Notes: generated by a model not told the origin, from the sequence alone. 64,000 nt of DNA from Streptomyces sp. S.PNR 29 (GCF_030386795.1 NZ_JANUQM010000001.1:802363-866362), one strand, 5' to 3'; counted from the first letter of the stretch, positions 35,801-44,379 are shown. Translations and numbers: made by a program.

Positions 35801-36055
35801 CTGCCCGTGATCAGCGGCACGGCCAAGGTCGGGAAGACGCTCAGGACGACCAACGGGACATGGAGCCCGGCGGCGACGTCGTACTCGTACCAGTGGTACG
35901 CGAACGGCAAGGCGATCAGCGGGGCGACGAAGTCCTCGGTGGTGCTGAAGTCGGCGCAGAAAGGCAAGAAGATCACCGTGAAGGTGACCGCACACCGCAC
36001 CGGCCACAAGGACGGGTCGGCGGTGAGCAAGGCGACCGGCACGGTCAAGAGCTGA
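32807..36055 (+). CDS. Large secreted protein with PPC-like repeats, TIG domain and two Ig-like repeats
   Basis: A 1082-residue exported protein. The signal peptide (about 1-43) ends ...ASPALADG. Residues ~45-800 are repeated ~110-residue beta modules, each with CFTL/CLTL-like cysteines and phrases such as YLVTPDHTDLYARMYAADGTEVDCYEE, resembling bacterial pre-peptidase (PPC) domains. A TIG/IPT-like domain follows (VTAVSPGTGVAGGKVTLTVTG), then two copies of an Ig-like domain with TAKVGxxLxxxxGxW and SYxYQWxxxGKAISGAT. No sortase motif, catalytic signature or C-terminal anchor. GTG 32807 follows GGGGGA. Function unknown; probably adhesive or structural. Confidence 0.85.
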   Translation: MSDDDSCPSARRGRAAGFPAVFAAVVSLFASLLTLTGASPALADGDACAPLTLASFGDPGDAVTKTTVPAQSSTCFTLTAPAAGLYLVTPDHTDLYARMYAADGTEVDCYEERFSQEGQCQVPAAGTYTLKVVNDGWGDGETSFTVVPLGPDTPGCFDSAGTSWDLAAVSRTSVSELEIDCQKFEGKPGERVRLTHGTKVYGDTLAWITDDSGAWICPRITEDDEDTRSCVLPGDGPYRVLSKVTYAGSGHPAEYAVTVRSLSDPRGCRTASVRPFGPLKGLDFGTNPCFTFTVDKAGPHLVHSLDDYSASPVRVYDTDGKIACRESDPCRLPAAGTYTAVLDGTHPFRAAEDDPDDLLVLDRASDAGCVTTETGVYKGELSTVGQYDCLTLDVPQGAHIAALTPIAPTGVDTELAVYDRDGLAQCNATELADGDCALTGQAPYRALVHTDDVGDSATGPYTIAFHRTDAANNCPPLPSGSYTADGARATLTTGDGVFSRCLSIPADAHTDAEVLQLTATSGGVPAKFSVLDATGKKVCDRTSTLNGWAYCALTPGQAHTVLVTGRDLPATYTLTRRDVTATATSAGCARTAATKVGGPSLTGAYGEPGTLTCHQVTTDATTDVLHLDVRDALGTANIIAFGSDGTAECSFRNRSCAVTGSTTHQVLVQTPATLKAAPAYHLDALRIATADGPAPECAKVPSVSYGYGPVTGTLDEQHTAVCAVLPTAGYDRFDLDVEDTTGATTTAVPALYNAKWDNGCTWTTSGYQCAAGGSTTGPAPTLFLLGLPEKASATSYSAKLTCFSTPCGPDRVGVTAVSPGTGVAGGKVTLTVTGTALPANATVRLSQSGKTLTATTESVSADNRTLTATLDLTDAAPGTWNVSVFAGGWEFQRGTFTVTEPQLKNTAAPKVTGTAKVGAKVTAAPGSWSAAPTSYTYQWKADGKAISGATSASYTIPASVVGKKLTVTVTAVKGGWQSGTATSAAVTVAKGDAPKSTGLPVISGTAKVGKTLRTTNGTWSPAATSYSYQWYANGKAISGATKSSVVLKSAQKGKKITVKVTAHRTGHKDGSAVSKATGTVKS

Positions 36056-36080
36056 CGTGCCGCAGCTGAGAGCGCAGTGA

Positions 36081-36122
36081 GAGCACCAGGGGGGCGGCCG
36101 GTCGGCCGCCCCCCTGGTGCTC
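36081..36122. terminator. Bidirectional terminator
   Basis: A perfect 19-base stem (36081-36099 with 36104-36122, loop GGTC) separates the convergent secreted-protein and quinone-oxidoreductase genes; its right arm touches the stop codon of the latter. Confidence 0.88.
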
Positions 36123-37101
36123 ATGGCTCCAGCACCACCTTCCCGATCGTCCCCCGCGTCTCCAGCGCCCGGTGCGCGGCCGCCGCCTCCGCGAGCGGGA
36201 AACGCTGCACAGCGGGGACGAGACGGCCCTCGGCGGCCTCAGCGAGGGCACGCAGTTCCAGAGTCCGTACAGGATGGTCACCACCGGCCTTCTGCATCAT
36301 CACCGGGCCCAGAACCTGCTCGGACACCCCCTCGACGAGGTAGGGGCTGCCGTCACGAATCCCCTCACCGGACCAGCCGAAGACGACATGCCTGCCACCG
36401 GGCCCGAGCAGGGCGACGGCCTCACGGGCGACCTCGCCCCCGACGCCGTCGAAGACGACGGTCGCGGTACGGCCGCCCAGCTGGGCGCGCACCTTCCCCG
36501 CCCACTCCGGATCCCGGTAGTCGACGGCGAGATCGGCACCGTTCGCCGCGACACGGGCCACCTTCTCCGGGCCGCCCGCGAGGCCGATGACCGTGGCGCC
36601 GGCGTTCTTCGCGTACTGCACGAGCAGCGTGCCGATACCGCCGGCCGCCGCCGGAACAACGGCCACGGAACCGGGGCCCAGCTCGGCGAACTGCACAATC
36701 CCCATCGCCGTACGCCCCGTACCGATCATGGCGACGGCCTCGGCGAAGTCCAGGTTCGCCGGCACCTCGTGGACGCGATCGACATCGGTGACGGCGAGCT
36801 CGGCGTAACCACCGGGCGCGAACCCGAGGTGGGCGACGACCCGCCTGCCCAGCCAGACGTCCGCGACACCCGCACCGAGCGACTCGACGACACCCGCGAC
36901 CTCACGGCCCGGAACGGTCGGCAGCGACGGCAACTCGGGCAGCGGGCCCTGTATGCCCTCCCGCAGGGCGGTGTCCAGAAGATGAACCCCCGCCGCACGG
37001 ACAGCGATACGAACCTGCCCCGGGCCCGGCCGAGGATCCTCCACCCGCTCGAAGGTGAGGTTCTCGGCCGGGCCGAAGCTGTGAAGACGGACAGCGTGCA
37101 T
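36121..37101 (-). CDS. Zinc-less quinone oxidoreductase (MDR superfamily)
   Basis: A 326-residue medium-chain dehydrogenase/reductase of the quinone oxidoreductase (QOR) branch. N-terminal GroES-like domain (ends near PTVPGREVAGVVESLG), then the Rossmann core with AAAGGIGTLLVQYAKNAGA for NADPH. The zinc-binding residues of alcohol dehydrogenases are absent, as expected. Start ATG 37101 after GGGGGA; the longer frame upstream has no matching domain. Likely an NADPH-dependent quinone/enone reductase, substrate unknown. The next gene, an FAD oxidoreductase, is 61 bases upstream on the same strand. Confidence 0.9.
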   Translation of the reverse strand: MHAVRLHSFGPAENLTFERVEDPRPGPGQVRIAVRAAGVHLLDTALREGIQGPLPELPSLPTVPGREVAGVVESLGAGVADVWLGRRVVAHLGFAPGGYAELAVTDVDRVHEVPANLDFAEAVAMIGTGRTAMGIVQFAELGPGSVAVVPAAAGGIGTLLVQYAKNAGATVIGLAGGPEKVARVAANGADLAVDYRDPEWAGKVRAQLGGRTATVVFDGVGGEVAREAVALLGPGGRHVVFGWSGEGIRDGSPYLVEGVSEQVLGPVMMQKAGGDHPVRTLELRALAEAAEGRLVPAVQRFPLAEAAAAHRALETRGTIGKVVLEP

Positions 37102-37162
37102 GTGGATCCCCCTGTGGACGTACACCCGTTCTACGCGTTCGCAGGAGCCCCACTCTCCAACC

Positions 37163-38323
37163 TCAAGCTTGCTTGAGGTCAAGTGCGTCACGGCCGAGCG
37201 CGAGCGAAACGGCGGCCAGGGCACTGTTGAAGGACACCTCCGACAGCACGCCGGGCGCCGCGACCTGATCACCGATCAGATACACCCCGTCACCGCGGTC
37301 GACAGCGGGCCGGTCACGCCAGCTCGTACCGGGCGGATCGACAGCACCGGTGCGGCCACTCGCGACCGCCTCACGCCGCCAGGTCACACGCTCACGCCAC
37401 CCCGGGAAACCCAGATCGAGCAACTGCTCGGCGCGTGCCACACCGTCCGCCCTCGACTCGTGCGGCGCGATCGGAATCTGCCCCTGAATCAGCTGCTCAC
37501 CCGCGGGAGCGAGCGTACGGTCCTGCGCGGTGAACCGCTCCAGCCAGCCCGGCGCATCCAGATCGGACACCACGAAGGCATCACCGCGCCGGGTCCGCAC
37601 GGCCAGGTCGACAAGAGCGGCACGCCCACTCGGCCAGGTCAGCGAGTCGTCGTCCAGCAGACGGCGGGCCGCGTCGAGGGACGTGGCGACGATGACGGGA
37701 GCGCCGGCCGGCAGGGTGTCGACACGGGACAGCGTCTCCACCCGCACGCCCAGATTCCACGCCCGCGCGGCCATCCGGTCGATGACACCACCCCAGCCAC
37801 CACGCGGATAATGCGCCTCGGGCGGCACCCTCGTGGCCCGACGCAGACGCTCCTGCACGAACGCGGCGGACAACGAACCGGGATCGTGATGGAACAGCGC
37901 GACAGCGGCGTAGTGAGCAGCGGCACGAGCACCCTCCGCACCGGCCACATCGGTCGCCCAGCTCATGAAATCGACGTCCACCGGCGCCTGCCTCAGGCCC
38001 CGGCGCAGCAGCTTCAGCATCGCGAACGGCGGAGTGCGCCGCAGCTCACCCTTGTACCGGAGCCGCAGCCGGGCCACCTCCAGCGCAGGAAGCGGGGCCA
38101 GCGGCCCGATGAGGTCCCGCTGCCTGAGCCAGGCCCAGTGCGGGCCGCCGTTGTAGAGGGCATGCGGGCCCTCGTTCGTCCGGTACGGGCCCTCGGCGGT
38201 CCGCGCCCGTCCGCCGAGAGTGTGATGCGCTTCGTGCACGGTGACCTTGGCGCCCGCCTCGGCGGCGGTGATGGCGGCCGTCAGCCCGGCGAAGCCGCCA
38301 CCGATGACGGTGATGCGTTGCAT
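37163..38323 (-). CDS. FAD-dependent amine oxidase/phytoene desaturase-like oxidoreductase
   Basis: A 386-residue flavoprotein. The N-terminus ITVIGGGFAGLTAAITAAEAGAKVTVHEA is the FAD dinucleotide-binding motif and LGGRARTAEG the following GG-doublet motif; near the C-terminus DGVYLIGDQVAAPGVLSEVSFNSA closes the FAD site. The middle substrate domain resembles phytoene-desaturase/protoporphyrinogen-oxidase relatives but is shorter than carotenoid desaturases (~500). No carotenoid genes nearby, so the substrate is unknown. Start ATG 38323; GGGAG lies 11 bases upstream. Confidence 0.85.
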   Translation of the reverse strand: MQRITVIGGGFAGLTAAITAAEAGAKVTVHEAHHTLGGRARTAEGPYRTNEGPHALYNGGPHWAWLRQRDLIGPLAPLPALEVARLRLRYKGELRRTPPFAMLKLLRRGLRQAPVDVDFMSWATDVAGAEGARAAAHYAAVALFHHDPGSLSAAFVQERLRRATRVPPEAHYPRGGWGGVIDRMAARAWNLGVRVETLSRVDTLPAGAPVIVATSLDAARRLLDDDSLTWPSGRAALVDLAVRTRRGDAFVVSDLDAPGWLERFTAQDRTLAPAGEQLIQGQIPIAPHESRADGVARAEQLLDLGFPGWRERVTWRREAVASGRTGAVDPPGTSWRDRPAVDRGDGVYLIGDQVAAPGVLSEVSFNSALAAVSLALGRDALDLKQA

Positions 38324-38477
38324 GACGGGGAATCTCCCTCTCGGTCGGGGTCGCCTTCTGCTCCTGCGTTTCTGCGAGTACGACCGGCGCAGAGCCCCGG
38401 AATGTGACATCACGGCGAGGCGAAAGCCGTCGTCGCAGCTCAGGCGGGATGTCAGTGGCGGGGTGCAGCATGAGGAC

Positions 38478-39167
38478 ATGGCGAAGAGAGCAGCGGGCGC
38501 GACCGGAGTGAAGGCGGCACGAAGGCCGGAAGTCCGGCTGCCCCCTCTCGAACCGTACGGCGCCGCCGATCTGCAACCGGACGGCGACTACGACGGCGTC
38601 GACTTCCAGAACACGGACCTCACCGGCCACGACGGCACAGGCGCCCGCTTCATGGACTGCGCACTGAGGGGCTGCGCCCTGGACGAGACCCGACTGCCGC
38701 ACGCCCGCATCCTCGACTCCGTCCTCACCGGCGTCCGAGGCGTCGGCACCGACCTCGCCGAGTCCACCCTCCGCGACGTCGAACTCCTCGACGCCCGGCT
38801 CGGCGGCACCCGACTCCACGGCGCCGCCCTGGAACGCGTCCTGATCCACGGCGGCAAGATCGACTACCTCAACCTCCGCTCCGCCCGCCTCCGAGACGTC
38901 GTCTTCGAGAGCTGCACCCTGATCGAGCCCGACTTCGGCGGCGCCCGCCTGGAGCGGGTGCAGTTCCTGGACTGCACCCTGCAGGGGGTCGACTTCAGCG
39001 GCGCAACCCTCACGGACGTCGACCTGCGCGGCGCCGCCTCGCTGGAGATCACGCGGGGGGTGGAGCGGCTGGCGGGCGCGGTGATCAGTCCGGGGCAGTT
39101 GGTGGAGTTGGCGGGGGTGTTCGCGGCTGCGCTGGGGGTGAGGGTGGAGGCGGTGGAGCAGGCATGA
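38478..39167 (+). CDS. Pentapeptide-repeat protein
   Basis: A 229-residue protein with about 25 A(D/N)LxX-type repeats from residue ~30 to ~195 (for example VDFQNTDLTGHDGTGARFMDCALRGCALDETRL), which fold as a right-handed quadrilateral beta helix. The C-terminal ~30 residues form a helix. Some family members mimic DNA and protect gyrase; this one has no adjacent gyrase or quinolone context. No signal peptide. ATG 38478 follows GAGG closely. Divergent from the FAD oxidoreductase. Confidence 0.9.
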   Translation: MAKRAAGATGVKAARRPEVRLPPLEPYGAADLQPDGDYDGVDFQNTDLTGHDGTGARFMDCALRGCALDETRLPHARILDSVLTGVRGVGTDLAESTLRDVELLDARLGGTRLHGAALERVLIHGGKIDYLNLRSARLRDVVFESCTLIEPDFGGARLERVQFLDCTLQGVDFSGATLTDVDLRGAASLEITRGVERLAGAVISPGQLVELAGVFAAALGVRVEAVEQA

Positions 39168-39168
39168 G

Positions 39169-39204
39169 AAAGCCCAGGACAGAGCTGCTCTGACCTGGGC
39201 TTTT
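39169..39204. terminator. Bidirectional intrinsic terminator with T-tract
   Basis: Hairpin from AAAGCCCAGG (39169-39178) and CCTGGGCTTTT (39194-39204), with an inner AGAGC/GCTCT stem. T-rich on both strands, so it serves both the pentapeptide gene and the convergent tRNA gene. Confidence 0.9.
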
Positions 39205-39205
39205 G

Positions 39206-39278
39206 AGCCGCCTGTCGGAATCGAACCGACGACCTACGGGTTACAAATCCGTGGCTCTGCCAACTGAGCTAAGGCGGC
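39206..39278 (-). tRNA. tRNA-Thr (anticodon TGT)
   Basis: A 73-base cloverleaf: acceptor GCCGCCT/AGGCGGC, D-arm GCTC/GAGC, anticodon TGT at 39243-39245 (complement) in loop TTTGTAA, T-arm GTCGG-TTCGAAT-CCGAC, discriminator T. CCA is not encoded. The anticodon stem ACGGA/CCCGT has one A-C mismatch next to the loop. It reads ACA codons, rare in this genome. An intrinsic terminator follows directly. Confidence 0.96.
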
Positions 39279-39451
39279 ATCGCGCACTACAACGCCACAC
39301 GCGAAGGCGGCACCACTGTACACAGAGCCCGTTTCCTCAAGCCACGAAGTCCTGTACTCGCCCAGTCCCAAAACTGCCCGTAACCATCCGCGCACCAGTT
39401 CGTTGATCGATCTGACGTGTGTTCCGAAGATCGGATCGTCGGGAGGGGTTC
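39279..39451. other. tRNA promoter region
   Basis: About 170 bases upstream of tRNA-Thr without a gene. It should contain the tRNA promoter; I see no other structure I can name. Confidence 0.35.
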
Positions 39452-39616
39452 ATGGGTGAGTCGTCAGAGAAGCCGAAGCCGCAAGCGGTGAAGGGCGAGG
39501 AGGCCAAGCGCATCAAGCGCGAGGCCCTCGGCATCGGCGACCGCCGCAAGCACCACACGCGCAAGGCGACTCCCCTGAAGGCGCACGCCAAGGAACCCGA
39601 CACTCACCACCGCCTG
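39452..39616 (+). pseudogene. Small lysine-rich ORF, truncated at the TnpB junction
   Basis: ATG 39452 has a good GGAGGGG upstream and encodes MGESSEKPKPQAVKGEEAKR and then IKREALGIGDRRKHHTRKATPLKAHAKEP, very basic and unlike neighbouring shadow frames. The frame then runs antisense-like into the transposase relic, so the original C-terminus was probably replaced. Family unknown; low certainty that it was ever a gene. Confidence 0.35.
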
Positions 39617-39617
39617 T

Positions 39618-39962
39618 ACCGACACCGCGATCACCGACGCCGCTTGGGGCGAGTTGCTGCGGCAGTTGAGGTACAAGTGCGAGTGGTATGGGCGGACGCT
39701 GGTGATCGTCGACCGCTTCTTCCCCTCGACCCGGCGCTGCTCGGCCTGTCACTCCAAGGGGCCGAAGATGGACGTCTCGATCCGGGAGTGGACATGCGCC
39801 CAGTGCGGAGTTGTCCATGACCGGGATGTGAATGCCGCCGCGAACATCCGGGACGAGGGGATGAGGCTGTACTGGTTGGTCGTAGCCGGACTACCACCGG
39901 GGAAGAAGACGCCGACGGTGATCAAGGCATCGGAGCTTGAGGAGTGTTCGCTTGCCGCATGA
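39618..39962 (+). pseudogene. TnpB (IS200/IS605-type) C-terminal remnant
   Basis: About 114 codons of TnpB C-terminus: ITDAAWGELLRQLRYKCEWY, then VDRFFPSTRRCSAC, a zinc ribbon with CSAC...CAQC and DRDVNAAANI, which carries the last RuvC Asp. The N-terminal two-thirds, including the other RuvC acids, is absent, and there is no start codon, so the nuclease is dead. Sequence after the stop may retain the omega-RNA/right end. No TnpA transposase. Confidence 0.85.
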
Positions 39963-40034
39963 TGCGGCTGATGCGGTACGGACCGACGGGTCGTCGGCCG
40001 AAATGCCTGTGGAGTCTGGTGCTCTGCCTTGGAG

Positions 40035-40448
40035 TCAGTCCACCGCGTACTCGAAGCTGTACGCCACGGACGGCTCCCCCTGCCGAGCGGTGAACCCCCC
40101 GCTCCCCCGCAGCCCCGTCAGCTCCCCCGTCCCCGATCCCTCGACCACCTCGAAGGTGCAGTGCACCGTTCCGTCGGCGTCGAAGAAGCCCCGCTCCTCC
40201 AGCGCGAAGCTGCCCTCGCGGCCGTCGAGCCGGCCCGTGAGGAGTTCCATGCCGGCGAAGGAGCCGGTCTTCTCGGTGACGTACACGATGGAGTACTCGC
40301 AGAAGGTGCCGGCGGCCTCGATGCCTCCGGAGAAGCTGTTGACGACGGAGGCGTGGGCCAGGCGGGGGCTGGTGTCCGCGGGGCCCACGGGGGTTTCCTT
40401 CCAGTCGGCGAAGGTGAAGTGGCCGGTGGTCGTGGTCCTCGTGGGCAT
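40035..40448 (-). CDS. DUF3224 protein
   Basis: A 137-residue beta-barrel-like protein of the DUF3224 family (HFTFADWKETPVG start, EYSIVYVTEKTGSFAGMELLTGRLDGREGSFAL core, ending YSFEYAVD), related in fold to allene oxide cyclase/THAP-like lipocalin barrels. Function unassigned. ATG 40448 follows AGGAG. It is divergent from a WYL-type regulator with a palindrome between them, so it is probably the regulator's target. Confidence 0.9.
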   Translation of the reverse strand: MPTRTTTTGHFTFADWKETPVGPADTSPRLAHASVVNSFSGGIEAAGTFCEYSIVYVTEKTGSFAGMELLTGRLDGREGSFALEERGFFDADGTVHCTFEVVEGSGTGELTGLRGSGGFTARQGEPSVAYSFEYAVD

Positions 40449-40510
40449 GGTCGTTCTCCTGTCTCGGCGGTACGGCTCGCTGTCGTGCGGGCACCACCTT
40501 GTCGGCCGTA

Positions 40511-40529
40511 CCTGACATCTCCTGTCAGG
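40511..40529. promoter_or_regulatory. Palindromic operator between DUF3224 and WYL regulator genes
   Basis: CCTGACA (40511-40517) and TGTCAGG (40523-40529) form perfect 7-base arms around TCTCC. The site lies 13 bases before the regulator start and 63 before the DUF3224 start. Likely bound by the adjacent regulator (inference from position). Confidence 0.7.
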
Positions 40530-40541
40530 TATGGCGCCACA

Positions 40542-41531
40542 ATGATCCGCATGCGTGCCGACCGCCTCCTCTCCCTCCTCCTGCTGCTGCAGAACCGCGG
40601 CCGGATGACGGCCCCCGAGCTCGCCGCGGAGCTGGAGGTGTCGGTTCGTACCGTCTACCGGGACGTCGAGGCGCTCAGCGCGGCCGGTGTGCCGGTGGTC
40701 GCCGATCGGGGGCCCGTGGGCGGTTACCGGCTGCTGGACGGGTACCGGACGCGGCTGACCGGGCTCACCGACGCCGAGGCCGGTTCGCTGTTCCTGGCCG
40801 GGGTCCCGGGGGCGGCGCGGGAGCTGGGGCTGGGGGCGGTGCTGGCGACGGCTCAGCTGAAGTTGCAGGCCGCGCTGCCGGACGGGCTGGCCGAGCAGGC
40901 GCGGCGGGCTCAGGAGCGGTTCCATCTGGACGCTCCGGCGTGGTTCCGGGACGCCGATCCGGTGCCGTATCTGGAGGCCGTCGCGCGGGCGGTGTGGGAG
41001 CAGCGGGTGGTGCGGGCGCACTACCGGCGGTGGGGTGGCGAGGTGCGCCGGGAGGTGCGGCCGTTGGGGCTCGTCCTCAAGGGCGGTATCTGGTACCTGG
41101 TGGCGTCGGCGGAGGGTGCGGTGCCCGGGGCCGGGGCCGTGCGGACGTACCGCATCTCCCGGTTCCTGGAGGTGGAGGTGACCGGCGAGCGCTTCGAGCG
41201 GCCCGACGGGTTCGATCTCGCCGCCTACTGGGAGGAGTCGTCCCGGCGTCTGGAGGCGGCCGTGCGTCAGGGGACTGCCCGGGTGCGGGTGTCGCCGCGG
41301 GCGCAGCGGTTGCTGCCGATGCAGTTCGGTTCGGCGGGGGTGCGGGCGTTGGAGGGGGCCGGGCCGCCGGACGGTGAGGGCTGGGTGGAGGTGGAGTTGG
41401 CCGTGGAGTCGGAGGCGGTCGCGGTGTGCGATCTGCTCAGGCTCGGCACGGAGGCGGAGGTGCTGGGTCCGCCGGAGCTGCGGCGGGCCGTCGGGGAGGC
41501 CGTGGCCGTGCTGGCGGAGCGGTATGGGTGA
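40542..41531 (+). CDS. YafY-type HTH/WYL-domain transcriptional regulator
   Basis: A 329-residue regulator. The N-terminal winged helix is clear (MTAPELAAELEVSVRTVYRDVEALSAAG, about 22-49), followed by a WYL domain (IWYLVASA instead of WYL proper; RTYRISRF) and a C-terminal WCX extension. Ligand-binding by WYL domains is often nucleotide- or DNA-related, here unknown. ATG 40542 (or 40551) with TATGGC just upstream and no Shine-Dalgarno suggests a leaderless transcript. Operator palindrome adjacent. Confidence 0.9.
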   Translation: MIRMRADRLLSLLLLLQNRGRMTAPELAAELEVSVRTVYRDVEALSAAGVPVVADRGPVGGYRLLDGYRTRLTGLTDAEAGSLFLAGVPGAARELGLGAVLATAQLKLQAALPDGLAEQARRAQERFHLDAPAWFRDADPVPYLEAVARAVWEQRVVRAHYRRWGGEVRREVRPLGLVLKGGIWYLVASAEGAVPGAGAVRTYRISRFLEVEVTGERFERPDGFDLAAYWEESSRRLEAAVRQGTARVRVSPRAQRLLPMQFGSAGVRALEGAGPPDGEGWVEVELAVESEAVAVCDLLRLGTEAEVLGPPELRRAVGEAVAVLAERYG

Positions 41532-41647
41532 TCAGGCGTGATTGGGCGCGATCATGCTTGATCGAAAATTTCGGCGAAGTTCACACACCCACAGGTACTG
41601 ACAGACGAGGTGAACGCCAGGTACCGTCCTGAGCCAGTTCACGCGTG

Positions 41648-41659
41648 TGGACTACACCA
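41648..41659. promoter_or_regulatory. dre-like (DasR) site upstream of msiK
   Basis: TGGACTACACCA matches TGGTCTAGACCA at 10 of 12 positions, as well as either nagK site does, and lies 83 bases before the msiK start. MsiK powers chitobiose and other sugar uptake, so DasR control would make sense, but I do not know of direct evidence and the match could be chance. Confidence 0.5.
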
Positions 41660-41741
41660 CAACGGAATGACCCGTCGTGGCACCACCTTCCTACAACGGA
41701 TCGTCCGGCACGTTCCTGCCGGTAGAAGGGGGCCCATACCC

Positions 41742-42830
<1,089 letters not shown>

Positions 42831-42877
42831 CGTCACCGTCTGGGAGGATCCCGGGTAATTCGCCCAGGTTGACGAAG

Positions 42878-42905
42878 AGGGCCCCGCACATGGCTGCGGG
42901 GCCCT
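42878..42905 (+). terminator. msiK terminator
   Basis: An 11-base perfect stem AGGGCCCCGCA / TGCGGGGCCCT around CATGGC, 47 bases after the msiK stop, followed by TCTCGTTGT. Confidence 0.85.
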
Positions 42906-43047
42906 TCTCGTTGTCGATAAATACCCCGGCAGACCAGACATTTCGAGCGTTGTGCGTCAACCTTCCGCCAACGCGAGACCGGCACTTCATCCCTCGAACC
43001 GGTGACTAAATGTCTACAAACAATTACCGGGCGCTACCCTCACACGC

Positions 43048-43509
43048 GTGAAGCACACCACAACCCAACAGATGCGACGCGGCCGGGGCCCCGCCCGCCG
43101 GATCGGCCGCTCCCTCGCCCTCGTCCTGCCCGTCGTCCTGGTGCTTTCCGGGACCCTGGCGGTCACCCGGGTCGACTGGTCCGGGAGTTCCTCGTCGAGT
43201 CCGGTGCTCACCGCGGCGGACGCCTCCTCGTCCAAGGCCTCCTCGCGTGCCGCCGCGGCCCGCGCCCCGCACGAAGTGCTGCGCGACAAGCTGCTGACGG
43301 AACTGCAGGAGAAGAACCCGGGCGTTGCCCTCACCCACCTCCAGGAGGCCGTGCACGACCGCCCGTCCCTGGCCCGGCACTGCGCGTGGATCGCCCGCGA
43401 GCTCGGCCGTGCCGCGGTCCGGGTGTACGGCCCCACGCGCGCCCAGTCGTACGCGCGCCCCGTCTGCGACACCGCCTTCGCCTCGGGGGTCGCGGCCGCG
43501 CACAGCTGA
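43048..43509 (+). CDS. Exported or membrane-anchored protein of unknown function
   Basis: A 153-residue protein with a basic N-terminus and one hydrophobic segment (SLALVLPVVLVLSGTLAVT, about 22-40), then a Ser/Ala-rich linker and a predicted helical domain with two cysteines (RHCAWIAREL, ARPVCDTAF) that could form a disulfide outside. I do not recognise the family. GTG 43048 has TACCCT 7 bases upstream: leaderless. It precedes the nucleotidyltransferase gene by 60 bases. Confidence 0.8.
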   Translation: MKHTTTQQMRRGRGPARRIGRSLALVLPVVLVLSGTLAVTRVDWSGSSSSSPVLTAADASSSKASSRAAAARAPHEVLRDKLLTELQEKNPGVALTHLQEAVHDRPSLARHCAWIARELGRAAVRVYGPTRAQSYARPVCDTAFASGVAAAHS

Positions 43510-43569
43510 ACGATGCCGGTGAGACAGAGCTGAGGAGCTGGGAGCCGGGACGCCACGTACAGTTCGGTC

Positions 43570-44304
43570 ATGACCGATCCGAGCGCAGCGTCCCGCCCCG
43601 TCCAAGCCGTCGTCCTGGCCGGTGGCCAGGGCACGCGGCTGCGTCCGTACACCGACGACCGGCCCAAGCCGATGGTCGAGATCCCCGGGACGGGGACACC
43701 GATCATCGGCCATCAGCTTGCCTGGCTGGCCGAGGAGGGCGTGACGGACGTGGTGATCTCCTGCGGCCACCTCGCCGAGGTGCTGCAGAAGTGGCTGGAG
43801 TCGGCTGATCTGCCGGTGTCCGTGACGACGGTCGTCGAGACGGAGCCCCTCGGCCGCGGGGGCGGCCTGAAGTACGCGGCGGCGCATCTGCCGCACCCGG
43901 ACCGGCCCTGGTATGCCACGAACGGTGATATCTGGACCCGTTTCTCGCTGCGTGACATGGCGGACTTCCACACCGAGCGGGACGCCGTCGCGACGCTCGC
44001 CCTGGCCCGTCCGCGCATTCCGTGGGGTGCGGTGAAGACGGACGGCTTCGGCCACATCACCGACTTCATCGAGGCCCCGCCGTCGACGTTCGAGATCAAC
44101 GCGGGTGTGTATGTCTTCTCCCCCGAGTTCTCCGGTCTGCTCCCGGAGCGGGGTGATCACGAGCGCACCACCTTCCCGCGGCTGGCCCGTCAGCGCCGGC
44201 TGGCCGGCTTCCCGATCCCGCAGGGGTCCTACTGGCGCGCGATCGACACGGCGAAGGACCTGACGGAGGCGGCGAAGGAACTGGCGGCGCTGGGACGCCC
44301 GTAG
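43570..44304 (+). CDS. Sugar-phosphate nucleotidyltransferase
   Basis: A 244-residue GT-A-like nucleotidyltransferase: VVLAGGQGTRLRPYTDDRPKPMVEI (about 11-35) is the NTP-binding signature with the catalytic Lys, and TNGDIW and EINAGVYVF give the metal and sugar sites. The short form without an acyltransferase tail resembles GDP-mannose or glucose-1-phosphate thymidylyl/uridylyltransferases involved in glycan precursors. Which sugar and nucleotide cannot be told. ATG 43570 lies 6 bases after TACAGT: leaderless. Confidence 0.88.
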   Translation: MTDPSAASRPVQAVVLAGGQGTRLRPYTDDRPKPMVEIPGTGTPIIGHQLAWLAEEGVTDVVISCGHLAEVLQKWLESADLPVSVTTVVETEPLGRGGGLKYAAAHLPHPDRPWYATNGDIWTRFSLRDMADFHTERDAVATLALARPRIPWGAVKTDGFGHITDFIEAPPSTFEINAGVYVFSPEFSGLLPERGDHERTTFPRLARQRRLAGFPIPQGSYWRAIDTAKDLTEAAKELAALGRP

Positions 44305-44344
44305 GGGCACACGCCGGCCTCATGGGTCACGGGGACATACGTCT

Positions 44345-44379
44345 ACGGGGTCCCGCACATCATCCGTGCGGGACCCCGT
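44345..44379. terminator. Bidirectional terminator
   Basis: A 14-base perfect stem (44345-44358 with 44366-44379, loop ATCATCC) between the convergent nucleotidyltransferase and DoxX genes. Confidence 0.85.

Noticed and set aside
39206..39962. Integrative element attached to tRNA-Thr
   Set aside because: The TnpB relic lies on the 5' side of the tRNA; no integrase and no duplicated tRNA 3' end was seen.
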